From assembly GCA_003508835.1 (NCBI GenBank), contig PUFA01000062.1, positions 2,518,001-2,582,000 on the forward strand: 64,000 bases of DNA, written 5' to 3'. The position numbers and the translations under genes were made by a program. This document shows positions 1-10,009 of the stretch, in pieces; position 1 is the first letter of the stretch, and each line of letters starts with the position of its first letter. This DNA comes from Eonycteris spelaea. Its lineage: Eukaryota > Chordata > Mammalia > Chiroptera > Pteropodidae. The notes below the pieces were generated by a model that was given only the letters and a program-made list of their open reading frames with translations, was not told the DNA's origin and searched no databases.

Positions 1-29
1 CTGTATCATCGTGCAGCTAACTTTACAAC

Positions 30-118
30 CCATGTGCAAGGCTGCTACAGGATTAAACACAACCAGGGCAGGAGAAGGCTTAGCACAGTTTGGTACATAG
101 TAAGTAATTAATAAAAAT
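30..118 (+). mobile_element. MIR SINE fragment (3' part)
   Basis: The stretch keeps the order of the MIR 3' half: a 'ggattaaa' block, then 'ggcttagcacag', then 'ggtacatagtaagt' and an A/T-rich end. It is short and diverged, as expected for an ancient mammalian tRNA-derived SINE. The 5' part was not recognised. Confidence 0.5.
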
Positions 119-339
119 GAGTTACTGTTTTCACACTTAGAACCATTATTCCATTAATGTACAGGGACCACTCCGGAAGATCATCTTTTTTTTTTTTTTC
201 CATCAGCAACTCAGCCCTCACCTCACTGACCATAAAACAATACCAACTATAGAAACCAAACCAAACAAAAGAAAGAAACGGGAAGGAAAAAACCTATTTT
301 TTCTTCTTGGGCGGACGGCTGGACACATGTCGCAACCCC
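119..339. other. Unique sequence, no feature seen
   Basis: Only a 12-14 base T run near 187-200 stands out. I see no repeat consensus, no RNA-like fold and no coding signal. Confidence 0.4.
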
Positions 340-480
340 TTGCTCTACGGTATGGCCATAGGATGGAGATCTGGCTGACGGAATGTGAGCAGAAGTGATG
401 ACACAACTTCTGGGCCTGGCCCATAACAGCCTCTCGCATGCCTTCCTCTGCGCGTCCCCTCTTTCTCCAGATCAGTGTCA
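340..480 (+). mobile_element. Old MaLR-type LTR fragment
   Basis: The block 'aatgtgagcagaagtgatg' followed by 'gggcctggcccataa' matches the body of a mammalian MaLR/MLT1-type LTR. The same word order recurs at 40440-40830, where the LTR polyadenylation end is also present, and orientation was taken from that copy. Only the middle of the LTR remains here, and no flanking duplication was found. Confidence 0.5.
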
Positions 481-824
481 ACGAACAGGATATCCTCAGA
501 ATCCCTGTTTGGAGAGTCCCTGTCAGTCTGGATTTGAACAGAGCTCCCACCCCATCCAAGACACACAGGTGGCACTCAATGCATGCTCGATGAGTAAGAG
601 GATAAGAGACAGATGTTCGGTCCCTCCCCTCTCTTCCCTTTAGCAAGGATTACCTCTGACTCCTGCGGTTCCTTCTCTCTCAGAAGGAGTTGGTGGAAAG
701 TGATTTGGAGGATTAGGGGGACAAAAAGAGAATAGGGCAGGGGCATGACCAGTCACATGTCTCATTCCCCTCCTCCTGAGAATGATGCAGAACCTCACTC
801 CTTCAGTGAAAGTTCCCCCAGCTG
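481..824. other. Unique sequence, no feature seen
   Basis: Moderately GC-rich unique sequence. Short overlapping open frames on both strands have no recognisable protein features and are treated as chance. Confidence 0.4.
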
Positions 825-975
825 GTGGCTCTCAAAGTATAGCACTGGAGTCAGAAACCAGACTCTGGATATAGAATGCCTGGGTGTGACTCCTGGCTTT
901 ATTACTTACAGCAAAGCACCTCGGACAGTGTCTGGCCTAAGTGACTGCTCTATACATTAGCTATTATTACTGTTG
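825..975 (+). mobile_element. MIR SINE, internally deleted
   Basis: The left part has 'actggagtcaga' and 'gcctgggtgtgactcctggct', the tRNA-derived MIR head. The right part has 'cacctcggacagtgtctggcc' and ends in 'agctattattactg', the MIR tail. The central 'gtaaaatgggg' region is missing. Confidence 0.65.
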
Positions 976-1614
976 TTGCTTTGGCCAAACCCTTCAGTAA
1001 TTGTCAGCACATGGAGGCCTTCTGGACAAGATCATTGCCTCTCCTCCTTGGCAGATGCCAACACTGGTCCCGCCCTGAGGAAGAACCTTGTCTTAAAACC
1101 CCTGTCCCCAATTTGACTACGTGCCACCAATTCAGAAAAAAAATTCTTTGAGTGATTAGATTAGAAGAAAGGAAAATGTTTCAGAATTACTAAGGCACAG
1201 CCTCCAGATCTAGTTCTGTGAAGACAGCGATGGATGGGTAGATGATCTGGTTACATCGAGTTTCAACTGCATGGCAGGTCCATGCCACCAATGGCAACTT
1301 TCCTATCAGTTAAATGGAGAATCACCCCCATCCAATAATGACAAGAGAAAAGTAATGGCTACAGAACATTTAAAAATATAAAGCTAAAAGTATCTATAAA
1401 ATGTATGTTACAGGTAGGACATTTTCAGTTATATATTCCATCAATTTAAGTCCCCTAAAACCTAACATCCCCATATAAATTATAATATAACATGGTTAGC
1501 ATGTAAAGAAAGTATTATTATAACTGCCTAGCTGCTGGGCTTAACACAAAGTTCCCTGTCATGGCATGGGCCAGGAGGAACATTCTAGATAAAAGAATAG
1601 GCTGAGAAATGGAG
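976..1614. other. Unique sequence, no feature seen
   Basis: AT-rich in its second half. No repeat consensus, coding potential or tandem structure was recognised. Confidence 0.4.
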
Positions 1615-1720
1615 ACAGAGATTATTCAGGCCCACCTACTGTGTGCCAGGTGCTTAATGGATGTCACCTCATTTAATCATCACTTAATCTACGTTTTATA
1701 GATAGCTTTCAAGAAACCAT
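1615..1720 (-). mobile_element. MIR SINE fragment
   Basis: The plus strand reads 'cctactgtgtgccaggtgctt' and then 'acctcatttaatcatcac' and 'ttttatagat', the reverse complement of the MIR 3' half. The head is absent. Confidence 0.6.
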
Positions 1721-1729
1721 CTGTTCCTG

Positions 1730-1900
1730 TGATGAAAGCATGCCTCAGGAATTCTAATGACCTGGATTTAAAGCTGGACTCTGCCACTTTCCAGCTGTGT
1801 GATGTTTAGAGAAGTTATACAGCCCCTCTAAGTCAGGGAGGAGTAAATGCGCTAGCAGATGTAAAGCTCCCATATATAATAGGTATCTAATCAATATGAA
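1730..1900 (+). mobile_element. MIR SINE
   Basis: 'gacctggatttaaagctgg', 'ctctgccactttccagctgtg' and later 'aataggtatctaatcaatatg' follow the MIR consensus order from head to tail. It lies head to head with the minus-strand MIR piece just upstream. Confidence 0.6.
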
Positions 1901-1920
1901 TTTTTTTCTCAGCTTCTATT

Positions 1921-2104
1921 AGTGGTTTTCAACTTTGGCTGCATACTGCAATCATTTGAGGAGCTTCAAAAAATACTCCTGACTGAGCTCTTCCTTCAGA
2001 GATTTGGAGTTAATTGGTCCAGGGAGAGGCCTGGCCGTGGGCATGGGGATTTTTCAAAGCTCCCCAGGGTAAATCTAAAGTAGAGCCAAGGTTGAAAGCC
2101 ACTT
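1921..2104 (+). mobile_element. MER5-type nonautonomous hAT element
   Basis: The ends form the terminal inverted repeat typical of MER5/Charlie elements: 'agtggttttcaactttggctg' on the left and 'agccaaggttgaaagccact' on the right. The inner blocks 'gaggagcttcaaaaaatac' and 'tttttcaaagctccccagg' form the subterminal inverted repeat. Length (about 184 bp) fits MER5A. No clear 8-bp target duplication remains. Confidence 0.8.
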
Positions 2105-2463
2105 GTCTTAATTGAATCAGCCAGAATCACCTCGGGAGTTAATGGGTGATGCAATAATAGTATTGCAAATCACAGTGGGCTGAGTTATCAGAACTGGGAA
2201 TCCTGGGAACTGCTGATGCTCCTGTCTGCCAATAAGGGAAGGGCACAGAAGGCTGAGGTTCCTCAGCCAAGTGTCCTCCAAGGGAGCCTATTTATGTAGA
2301 TGAAGTAAAGGCCAGGCCAGGCTAGTGGTTTTATCTTGGGGAAGAATACCGTTTTAGGGAAACTAATTCTTTGGAAAGAAGCCTATGAGTTAAAGAGCCT
2401 GTGGGCATAATTCTTCAAACTAAATGTGTGTTCTGGACCCAGGATGACAGTCAGTCCTGCTGT
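2105..2463. other. Unique sequence, no feature seen
   Basis: No known repeat or RNA was recognised between the MER5-type element and the next MIR. Confidence 0.35.
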
Positions 2464-2576
2464 CTTAATGGAGGACTGAGATTCTGGGTCCAGGATAGTT
2501 GTCTCCTGGCTGTGTGAGGCTGAAGGCAAGTTCCTTAAACTGTCTGAGCTTCAATTTCCCAATCTGTTAGGAACAT
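2464..2576 (+). mobile_element. MIR SINE fragment (central)
   Basis: 'gagattctgggtccaggat', 'tggctgtgtgaggctgaagg' and 'caatttcccaatctgttagg' correspond to the MIR head-to-centre region. The 3' tail is missing. Confidence 0.55.
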
Positions 2577-3088
2577 ACTGCTTTTTAAGGAGAACTGTCT
2601 GAAAGCTTGACTTTCTCAGGAAAAAAAAATAGACAACGCTGTATATACACTCCATACCCATAATTTCACATACATTTTACGTTTAGGGAAGTTCATGGAC
2701 CATATTAAATTTTTCTGAATTAGATAAGCCCTAAATACTTTTCCAACTTTATAAAATTGTTTTGCTGCAATTAAAAGAATGGTTAGATGTTATGGTATAT
2801 GGGTGGGCTCCACTGGGAGGCTGCTGAAGGGAGACTTCCGAGAGGTGGGTTACTGAGCAGGACATAATGGTGCCCAATCTCTGGACAGAGTGAGCCATTT
2901 CAAAGATCTTGGCTCTAGGCAGCCCAGTCAAAATCTAAAAAATCTCCTCAGGAAAAATAATCAGGCCAAAGAATTACAATTCAGACTCTTTCTTCTGGAA
3001 CTAATGCCTTTGAAATGATCTTCAGAGTCGAGTATAGAAAATCCACATTTCATCAACGTGTTCAAAGTTACACAGCTCTGTGGACCGG
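2577..3088. other. Unique sequence, no feature seen
   Basis: Includes a short A run at 2621-2629. No repeat consensus or coding signal was recognised. Confidence 0.35.
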
Positions 3089-3262
3089 CGGAAAAGCTGG
3101 AAAGATGAAACTGGGTGCTTAAACCCCACTTCTTCCAGCAGCTCCTTGTGTGATCCCGACCCGGGCAAGTTGCTTCACCTCTCAGTGCCCTTGCCTATAA
3201 AATGCAGATAACAGCACTAACCTCACAGGGCTGGTATGAGGAATAGCTAATAAAATGTGATA
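3089..3262 (+). mobile_element. MIR SINE
   Basis: 'ctccttgtgtgatcccgac', 'gggcaagttgcttcacctct', 'cctataaaatgcagataac' and 'acctcacagggctggtatga' follow the MIR consensus closely through its conserved centre. It is one of the better preserved MIR copies here. Confidence 0.75.
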
Positions 3263-4004
3263 GCGACACGCCCAATTTAAATGCAAACGGCTGTAAAACA
3301 ACAAAAAGCATATTTAAAGATTTCCACTGCTGGGAGGTTGAGGGGGAGGGTGGTGGAGGAGGAGAGACAATAGGGCTTTGAGAAGAAATCCTTTATTTTT
3401 CTCTGGAGTGTACACTGTAGTTAATCAATGAAAATCTATTATTATTCTATATGCTGGATAGTGTGCTAGACTCTGGGAAATATAGAGTAGTTTTGGTTCT
3501 CAGGTACTTTTTATTCAGCCATTCCAGGAAAGACATGTAAAATCCATTGGAAAATATTCTAAATCACAACCCTTTCTCTCTCTCTTTCTCTTTCATTGAT
3601 ATTTACCAAACTCTGTATAAGATCGTGCTAGGAGCTTTGTGAAATGGAAATGCTTATAAGACACATCATTACCCTTGAAGAGTTGAATTCTCACCTTAAA
3701 GAGAAGACCTATAGAAAGGGGAAGAGTTCAAGGCAGTATAAGACCCAATGCCAAGTGAATATTCAACTTCTCTAATTTGTGTTTCTTTGCCATTTGAGGC
3801 GCTCCCTTCTCCACTCTCTCCTTCTCCTCTAAGAATCTCTTCCACCAACCCTCTCCCTGATTTCTAGGTCTCTCTCAGGACCAGTGTAAATTAACTAACG
3901 TATCTGCAACACTATAAATAGCCAGGACCTAGAAAGTGCATGCCCTGTCTAAAGCATTTACATTCATTTTTATATGGATATTTACATGCAATAAAATGCT
4001 CAGA
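3263..4004. other. Mostly unique, with two L2/MIR-like tails
   Basis: At about 3445-3540 and 3595-3700 the plus strand reads 'atatgctggatagtgtgctagactctggg' and 'taccaaactctgtataagatcg' in turn, then words resembling the 'caggcactgtgctaggc' dispersed tail common in mammals. A CT-rich tract lies at 3572-3594. The remainder is unique. Confidence 0.35.
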
Positions 4005-4198
4005 TTCTAAGTGTCCAATTGAACGAGTTTTTGAAGAAATGTATGCACCCTTATTAATATAGAGACCTTTTTTGTCCTCCAGGTTGTTTTTTCCAGTCCC
4101 CTTCCATCAATTACCCCTCATTTAGAGGTAATTGCTCTTCTGACTATCGCCATAGCTTAGTTTTGCCTGTAGATTTTCATATAAATGGAATTATACTA

Positions 4199-4211
4199 TA
4201 TGTACGCCTTT
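4199..4211. repeat. Target-site duplication, left copy
   Basis: TATGTACGCCTTT on the left of the 5S-derived SINE corresponds to TATGTACACTTTT at 4459-4471 on the right, 11 of 13 positions the same. The word is also what the interrupted L1 consensus would have once at this point, which supports it as target sequence. Confidence 0.7.
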
Positions 4212-4212
4212 C

Positions 4213-4457
4213 AAAATTGTTTTTAATTTTTATTATTTATTTATTTACTTATTTATCTTAGGCAAGGCAACCCTTGGTTGACCTCACAGATTGCAAGGAC
4301 TTTGTCAGCTTACAATCTCTTATTTTTTATTTTTTTTACACCTACATCACCTGGTCTTCCTAGGTGGTCTCCCATCCAAGTACTAACCAGGTAAGGCTTG
4401 GTTAGCTTTCGAGATCAGATGAGATCAGGCTTGTTCAGGGTGGCATGGGTGTAGACC
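4213..4457 (-). mobile_element. 5S rRNA-derived SINE (MEG-RL-like)
   Basis: Read on the minus strand, 4457 to about 4338 is a roughly 120-nt copy of vertebrate 5S rRNA. It has the 5' 'gtctacacccatgccaccctg', an A-box/intermediate region near 'gatctcatctgatctcg' and the box C region with 'gtacttggatgggagacc'. These are internal RNA polymerase III promoter parts. About 125 nt of unrelated sequence follows, ending in an A/T-rich 'aaataaataa' tail toward 4213. It sits inside an L1 relic and has a 13-bp flanking duplication, so it was retroposed and is not a 5S gene. 5S-derived SINEs of this long type are known to me from fruit bats (MEG-RL); the name is from memory. Confidence 0.85.
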
Positions 4458-4704
4458 GTATGTACACTTTTGTGTTTAGCTTCTTTGATACAAAATAATG
4501 TTTTTGAGATTCATCTATGTTGTTGTATATAACAATAGTGTGTTCTTTTTACTTCTGAGTAGTTCCTTTGCATGAATATACTGTAATTTGTTTTACCATT
4601 CAATTGTTGAGAAACATTTGGTTTATTACCAGGTTTTTGCCATTATGATAAAGTTGTTATACGCATTCTTGAACAGTCTTTTTGTGGACATGTGTGTTTT
4701 TTTC

Positions 4705-5192
4705 GTGGCTTTTTTGAGATATAATTAACATAATATTATGTAAATTTAAGGTGTACAACATGATAATTTGATGTGCTTATATATTTCAAAATGATTACCA
4801 CAGTAAGGTTAGCTAACACTTTCATCACCTTACATAATTACCATTTCTTTTTTGTGGTGGTAACATTTAAGAGCTACTCTCTTAACAACTTTCAAGTATA
4901 GAAGACAGTATTGCTAACTATAGTCACCATGCTGTGCATTAGAAACCCAGAACTTATTCATCTTATAGCTGAAAGCTTGTACCCTTTGACCAACATCTCC
5001 CCATTTCCCAGTCTCTGGTAACCATTATTCTATTCTCTGTTCCTATAAATACAACTTTTAAAAATCTTGTATATAAGTGATATTATAGAGTGTTTGTTTT
5101 TCTCTGTCTGACTTATTACACTTCACATAGTGCCCTCATTCATTCATGTTGTCACAAATAACAGCATAACAGCATTTCCTTCTTTCTCATGG

Positions 5193-5237
<45 letters not shown>

Positions 5238-5268
5238 ACATCTTCTTTACCATTCATCCATCATCATA
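4705..5268 (-). mobile_element. LINE-1 3' end (L1MA/L1MB type)
   Basis: The plus strand carries the reverse complement of a mammalian L1 3' UTR: 'tttgagatataattaacata', 'ggtgtacaacatgataattt', 'actatagtcaccatgctgtg', 'gaacttattcatcttatagc', 'cattcattcatgttgtcac'. It is inserted in the older L1M element. An (AT)n tract has grown at the usual 'tattccattgtata' position. Confidence 0.8.
5194..5234. repeat. (AT)n microsatellite
   Basis: About 20 uninterrupted AT units inside the L1 3' UTR fragment. Likely variable in length between individuals and able to extrude a cruciform. Confidence 0.95.
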
Positions 5269-5539
5269 TTTAAGAAATATTTGCCTACCCCACGATGTTC
5301 TCTGTTCTACCTTGAAATATTTTTGGTGGTTGGTATGACAAAGGCTCTTCTAGCACCATTTTTTGGAAAGAATATCTCATCTTTGAATTACACTTGTGCC
5401 TTGTCAAAAGTCAATTAACTATATATATGTATGTGTAGATCTATTTCTGGATTCTGTTGGGTTCCATTGATCTCTTTGTCAATTCTTACATAAACACCAC
5501 ACTATCTTGATTACTATAGTTAAAAGTAAGTCTTTATAT

Positions 5540-5891
5540 TCATTATCTATTCTGCATATCAAATTATCCCCAAATTTAGTAATATAAAACAACAAACATA
5601 TTATTTCCACACTATTTCTGAGAGTTGGGACTCCAAGAGAAACTAAACTGGGTGGTTCTGCCTCAAGGTCTCTCATGAGGTTGCAGTCAAGCAGTGGGTC
5701 AGGGTTGTGGTCATCTGAAGGCTGGACTGGGGCTGGAGAGTCTACCCCAAGGTCACTAAGGGACCCGTTGACAGAGACTTCAATTTTTTGCTGACTGTTG
5801 GCCATAGGCTTTAGTTCCTCACCATGTGGTCCTCTTCATAAAACTGTTCATGACAGAGTGACTGGCTTTCCTCAGAACAGTGATAAGAGAG

Positions 5892-5932
<41 letters not shown>

Positions 5933-6112
5933 TCACAATGTCTTTTACAACTTAATCTAGAAAGCAGCTTATCACCACTTCTGCCATATTCTATCGACCA
6001 CACCGACCAACTCTGATACCATGTGGGAAGGGACTACACAAGGAACTAATGGAGGAAGTGGAGACCATTGGGGGACAAGATCACAATTTTGAAATCATGT
6101 GACGTAAGTTAT
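5540..6112 (-). mobile_element. MLT1-type MaLR LTR
   Basis: The plus strand is the reverse complement of an MLT1J/K-like LTR: 'aaattatccccaaatttagt', 'gggtggttctgcctcaaggt', 'ctctcatgaggttgcagtca', 'gtcatctgaaggctggactg', 'gttcctcaccatgtggtcct', 'gaccaactctgataccatgt'. It is close to full length and interrupts the L1 relic. Its purine-rich segment has expanded into a GA microsatellite. No internal retroviral sequence lies beside it, so it is a solitary LTR. Confidence 0.8.
5886..5932. repeat. (GA)n microsatellite in LTR
   Basis: Two GA runs split by one 'aag' interruption. It arose from the 'gagagagc' segment normally present in this LTR family. Confidence 0.95.
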
Positions 6113-6417
6113 CTAATTTGGTTTTTCTTTTTCGAGATAGTTTTGGCTACTCTAGATCCTTTGCGATTTCATATAAATTTTAGAATACTTCTAAAAGTAT
6201 CCTGCTGAGATTTTCACTAGATGACATTGAATCTATAATCAAGTTGGGGAGTGTTAACATCTTATCAATTTTGAGTCTTTCCGTATGTGAACATGGTACT
6301 TTTCTCTCTTTCTTTAGATCTTCTTTAATTTCTCTTAGCAATATTTTTTTTTTACATTTTCAATGTAAAAAGACTGCACATCTCTCATTAATTTATTTTG
6401 TTTTCTGATGCTATTTT

Positions 6418-6440
6418 AATGATATTTTTAAAATATCATT
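6418..6440. repeat. Perfect 11-bp inverted repeat
   Basis: AATGATATTTT and its exact complement are separated by one base, inside the decayed L1 ORF2 sequence. It is AT-only apart from two G/C pairs and may be a chance palindrome. Confidence 0.7.
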
Positions 6441-6489
6441 TTCTAATGTTTGATTGCTAATACATAGAAATAAAATTTTTTTTTTTTTA

Positions 6490-6980
6490 TACTGGCCATA
6501 TAGCCTAATCCCCGTTACCAGAAAATGTGATCTTATTTGAAAATAGGGTCATTGCAAATGCAATTAGTTACGATGAGGGCCTACTCGAGGAGATTGGACC
6601 CCTACCCAGTAAGACTGGGGCCCTCATAAGAAGATGGCTATGTGAAGACACAAAGAGACCCGGGGAGAATGACATGTGATGACAAAGGCAAATGTTGGAG
6701 TGATGCAGCTACAAACCAAGACACACTAAAATTGCCAGCAGAACACCAGAATCCAGAGAGAGGCAAGAATGATACCCCTAAAGGTTTCTGAGGGAGTCCA
6801 GCCCTGCTGACATCTCAGTTTTAGACTTCTAACCTCTACAACTATTAGGCTATACATTTCTTTCTTTCTTTCTTTTTCTTTTCTTTCTTTCTTTTCTTTC
6901 TTTCTTACTTTCTTTTTTTTTACAGTCACTTGATTTGTGGCACTTTGTGACGATAGCTCTAAGTAACTACTATAGCTACC
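6490..6980 (+). mobile_element. MLT1-type MaLR LTR
   Basis: 'aaaatgtgatcttatttgaaaatagggtc' with 'gcaattagttacgatgaggg', 'ccctcataagaagatggcta', 'ggagtgatgcagctacaaac' and 'agccctgctgacatctcagt' follow the sense order of an MLT1-type LTR. Where the LTR normally has its 'aataaatttctgttgttt' polyadenylation region, a long TTTC microsatellite is found. It starts right after a T-rich tract at 6474-6489. Confidence 0.75.
6856..6920. repeat. (TTTC)n microsatellite
   Basis: Imperfect TTTC array in the polyadenylation region of the surrounding LTR. Confidence 0.9.
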
Positions 6981-7892
6981 TTACCTCTGAGGTCCAACCA
7001 TCATATTATCTTCAGCTACCCAAATGATCTTCTTTTTTGGTTCTCATGAAATCTGGTTGTTAGATTGCTTACTCTTTCCTTCCTGCCTTCTCTCTCAACT
7101 TGTGCCCCCCCTCAAAATTATTCGATACATACATACTGAGCTCTGCTATGTGACAGGCACTGATCTAGGGGCTGGAGGTACGGTAACATCTCTAACGCTT
7201 TTCCTTCTCGTAGAGATCATGCAAAGTTTTGGCTGCTTTCTTACTGTATTTCTTAAAGTGTTCATAAATTTCAAGAGAATGTTCCCTATTTCTACCATTT
7301 CTATCCTCCTTTAAAATCTCCAAAAAATATCTTCCTCCACTTTGTGTCCAGGTTTAGAGCTTTCGCACATAAAATGGCACTTTGAATTTCCTAGCTGCAT
7401 TCCATCAGATGGAAATTACAGCATGTTGGCATTATGGAAATAGAATCTATTATAACTTACATTTTTTTCTTCAAACCTAAGGTGCTCTGATTTTGCACGT
7501 GCTTTGATTCGTAGTCATGTAAACTAGGCGTGAATGTTTTGTAAAATAGACATTATTAATATTTATTTCCTTTTTATCTCTCTTTCTAGCTAACTAAGGT
7601 CAGGTGGTCCCTTGCCCCCAGATTTAGCCTACAGGACAGAAATCTCACTGGTTGATTACCTGTTCCTGAGGTGAAGCAATGGTGAAGACTCTGGGCTTTG
7701 GGGACAGGTTTGGAGATGAGATTGCTTGAGATGAACAGATCTGGGAGGTCTGCTTTTCCTGCTGCTTCTCTTTAGTTTGAGTGCCCTCTGCATTCAGAGA
7801 AATATATGAGCAGAAGGATGAGATGCCCAACCTGAAAACTGGACTTATTGAAGAAATATTGAAAAGTGAAATTATTGAGAAAAAGGTTTTTA
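6981..7892. other. Mostly unique, one L2/MIR-like tail
   Basis: At 7125-7215 the words 'ctgagctctgctatgtgacaggcactgatctag' resemble an ancient L2/MIR-type tail on the minus strand. Open frames here (for example 7024-7314) show no domain. The rest is unique. Confidence 0.35.
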
Positions 7893-8278
7893 TAGACTAA
7901 AAGTGTGTTCCCCCCACCCTGGCCCCTCAGAATTCGAATGTTGAAACCTAATCCCCTGCGTGATGGTATTTGGAGGTGAGGCCTTTGGGAGGTGACTAGG
8001 TCATAAGAGCAGAGCTCCCATGAGCAGGATTCGTGCCCACATAAAAGAGTCCCCAGAGAGCTCCTTGCACCTTTTGTCATGTGAGGACACAGAGAAAAGA
8101 TGACTGTCTATGAACCAGGACGTGGATCCTACCAGACCTTGAATTGGCCAGCTCTTTGCGCTTGGACTTTCTAGTCTCCAGAATTGTGAGAAATAAATGT
8201 TCGTTGTTTATAAGCCACCTGGGCGGTGGTATTTCCTTCTTGTGGCCCAACCGACTTCAGAACTCTACCTAAGACACT
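7893..8278 (+). mobile_element. MST/MLT1A-type MaLR LTR
   Basis: The sense order of an MST-like LTR is clear: 'gaattcgaatgttgaaacct', 'gtgatggtatttggaggtga', 'gcctttgggaggtgactagg', 'catgtgaggacacagagaaa', 'ccagaattgtgagaaataaatg', 'gtttataagccacctgggcg'. AATAAA lies at about 8190. Length (about 385 bp) is near complete. No internal sequence follows, so it is a solitary LTR. Confidence 0.85.
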
Positions 8279-8944
8279 AGGTCAAATCACCTGATTAAAC
8301 AACAACAACAACAAAAAACGCATCTAGGATTATGTTCAATAAAAGCTCTTGTCAAAAGTTCTATCAACATATGGTTGAATCAATCATTTCATAATGAGTA
8401 TTTTCAATAGCTCGAGACAGTTCAAAGTTAAAATATTCTGTAAGCTGCATCTAACTTTTAATGCTATCTTTATTTTTAAAAAAAAGAAAGGAAGGAAGAT
8501 TAGGAGTGAGAACAGGACAGAGGGAAGGAAGGAGAAAGGGTAGGGAAGGGAGGGAGAAGAGATATGTAAAATTTCCATACTTTAATGCTTAAAGTCTTGC
8601 TGCAAAGCAACCATCATTTATCCCTGTAATTAAAAGCAGATCTCTCACCTCCATGGTTTCTGATAAACGAAAGCATTATGGAGGCTGTATATTCTGGTCC
8701 ATGTTTGGGTAACAGCAACTTTCTTTGAGACACAACAAAGAATTTACTCTGGAATAAAGACAGTCAGAATTGTAATATTAATATTTTTTGGTCACTTCAT
8801 AAAGCAGAGTTAATTACCCAGCCACACTATTGCAGGATCCTTTTGTCAAGGGAAGGATGCAAGAGATAAAAAGATTTAGACCCACGGTCCCTAGAGTGTT
8901 TGGGACCTGAGTAAGAAAGAGGGATTCACATCTGGCTATACTTG
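8279..8944. other. Unique sequence with purine tract
   Basis: Contains a CAA run at 8300-8316 and a GGAA/GGGA-rich purine tract at about 8484-8563. Nothing else was recognised. Confidence 0.4.
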
Positions 8945-9110
8945 AACATGAAAGCAGAGCCTAGGAATGCCTGGATCTCCCTGGACCAATGGGATAAGTC
9001 ACTTAACCTATCCAAGGCTTTCTTTCCTCTCTTATAAAGGGAGATTATACTTCTTCTCCATGAGGGTCACATGTACCTGACACAAAGTAGTGACCTACTC
9101 TGTATTCATT
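8945..9110 (+). mobile_element. MIR SINE
   Basis: 'gataagtcacttaacctatcc', 'ttataaagggagattatac' and 'acctgacacaaagtagtgac' follow the MIR consensus. Moderately diverged. Confidence 0.6.
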
Positions 9111-9189
9111 TCTTTACTCTGTCCCTTCGTCACCTCTTCTGCTGGTCATTTCCATCTGGGAATAAGTGGACCCCTTTTTTCTCCTCAGA

Positions 9190-9482
9190 GCAGATATGGG
9201 AGTAGATAGCAGGGAATGGATCATGGATTTAGGGTCAGACAGAGAGAGGTAATCCCATTTGACCATTTATTACTTCTGTGACCTTGGTCAAAAGACTCAA
9301 CTTATCCAAGCTCAATTTTAGCTATAATGTGATGATAATAACAGTACCTGTCTTAGGTTTTGCAAGGCTTAAATGTAGTAATACATTTAATGTGCTTGAC
9401 ACATATGTTACATAAAGAGTGGAAGGCATTATGTGCTTGGCACAGAGTAAACACTCAAAAACGAGGGCCATTATTATGATTT
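9190..9482 (+). mobile_element. MIR SINE, near full length
   Basis: Head 'ggatttagggtcagacagag', centre 'tgtgaccttggtcaaaagac' and 'gtgatgataataacagtacc', tail 'gtgcttggcacagagtaaac' and 'gccattattatgattt' are all present. The tail motif occurs twice ('gtgcttgacacatatgtta' at about 9392 and again at about 9433), which makes the copy longer than usual. Confidence 0.75.
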
Positions 9483-10009
9483 ATTTGTTAAAAAATGAAT
9501 TCTCAAGATAAAATGATCTCCATCTACTTAGGGTTAGAGTGTCATTTTTAAGACCCTGTGTCAACCAGTAAACACTTTATTTGCAGCAACTGGCAGGTGT
9601 CCCCAGGAATAACCAATCAGAGCTGTCAGTCAGACCTGGCATGGGAGTTTCCTCAGGGCTGTGAGAACTGGGGTGAGAACTGCTGTGAGAATTGGGGAGG
9701 CAGTGGTAATGGAAGGGGGGAAAGGCGGGGTGTTGATGTCTGATTCCCACACTGTGCCTTCTCATAGTAAGGAGCCTGAGCCATCGCTTCAGGAACCTCA
9801 TCGAGATGCTGGTCTTAAATCCTTTAGCCCCTTTCACCTTCCATGGCAAGACAGTTTCAAGAACAAACAACCCAGCATTCTCACCGAGATTCGGGTGGGG
9901 CTGAAGACCAGATCCGCCCTTCCTAAGCAGGAGGAATTTCAGAACTTATAATTTTTCACATTTAGAAAATAAAAAGCAATTCTAATCATGGTGTGATAGA
10001 GATCCATCT
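9483..10009. other. Unique sequence, no feature seen
   Basis: Overlapping open frames on both strands at 9558-9951 have no recognisable domain. The G-rich stretch at 9690-9730 is unremarkable. Confidence 0.4.

Larger units (their letters stand above)
4005..6475 (-). mobile_element. Old LINE-1 fragment, interrupted by three insertions
   Basis: The plus strand reads as the reverse complement of an old L1M-type element. The 3' UTR is at 4005-4198 and 4472-4704 ('ttttcatataaatggaat', 'gagattcatctatgttgttg'). ORF2-derived sequence follows at 5269-5539 and 6113-6475 ('gttccattgatctctttgtc', 'gttttggctactctagatcc'). The reading frame is destroyed. Three later elements split it: a 5S rRNA-derived SINE, a second L1 3' end and an MLT1-type LTR. 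The order of nesting gives a relative age: this L1 is the oldest layer. Confidence 0.75.

Noticed and set aside
4338..4457. 5S rRNA gene or plain 5S pseudogene
   Set aside because: It has a SINE-specific 3' extension, an A/T-rich tail and a target duplication, and box regions outside box C are altered.
7772..8080. Minus-strand 102-codon frame
   Set aside because: Overlaps a solitary MaLR-type LTR read in antisense, with no retroviral or cellular protein similarity.
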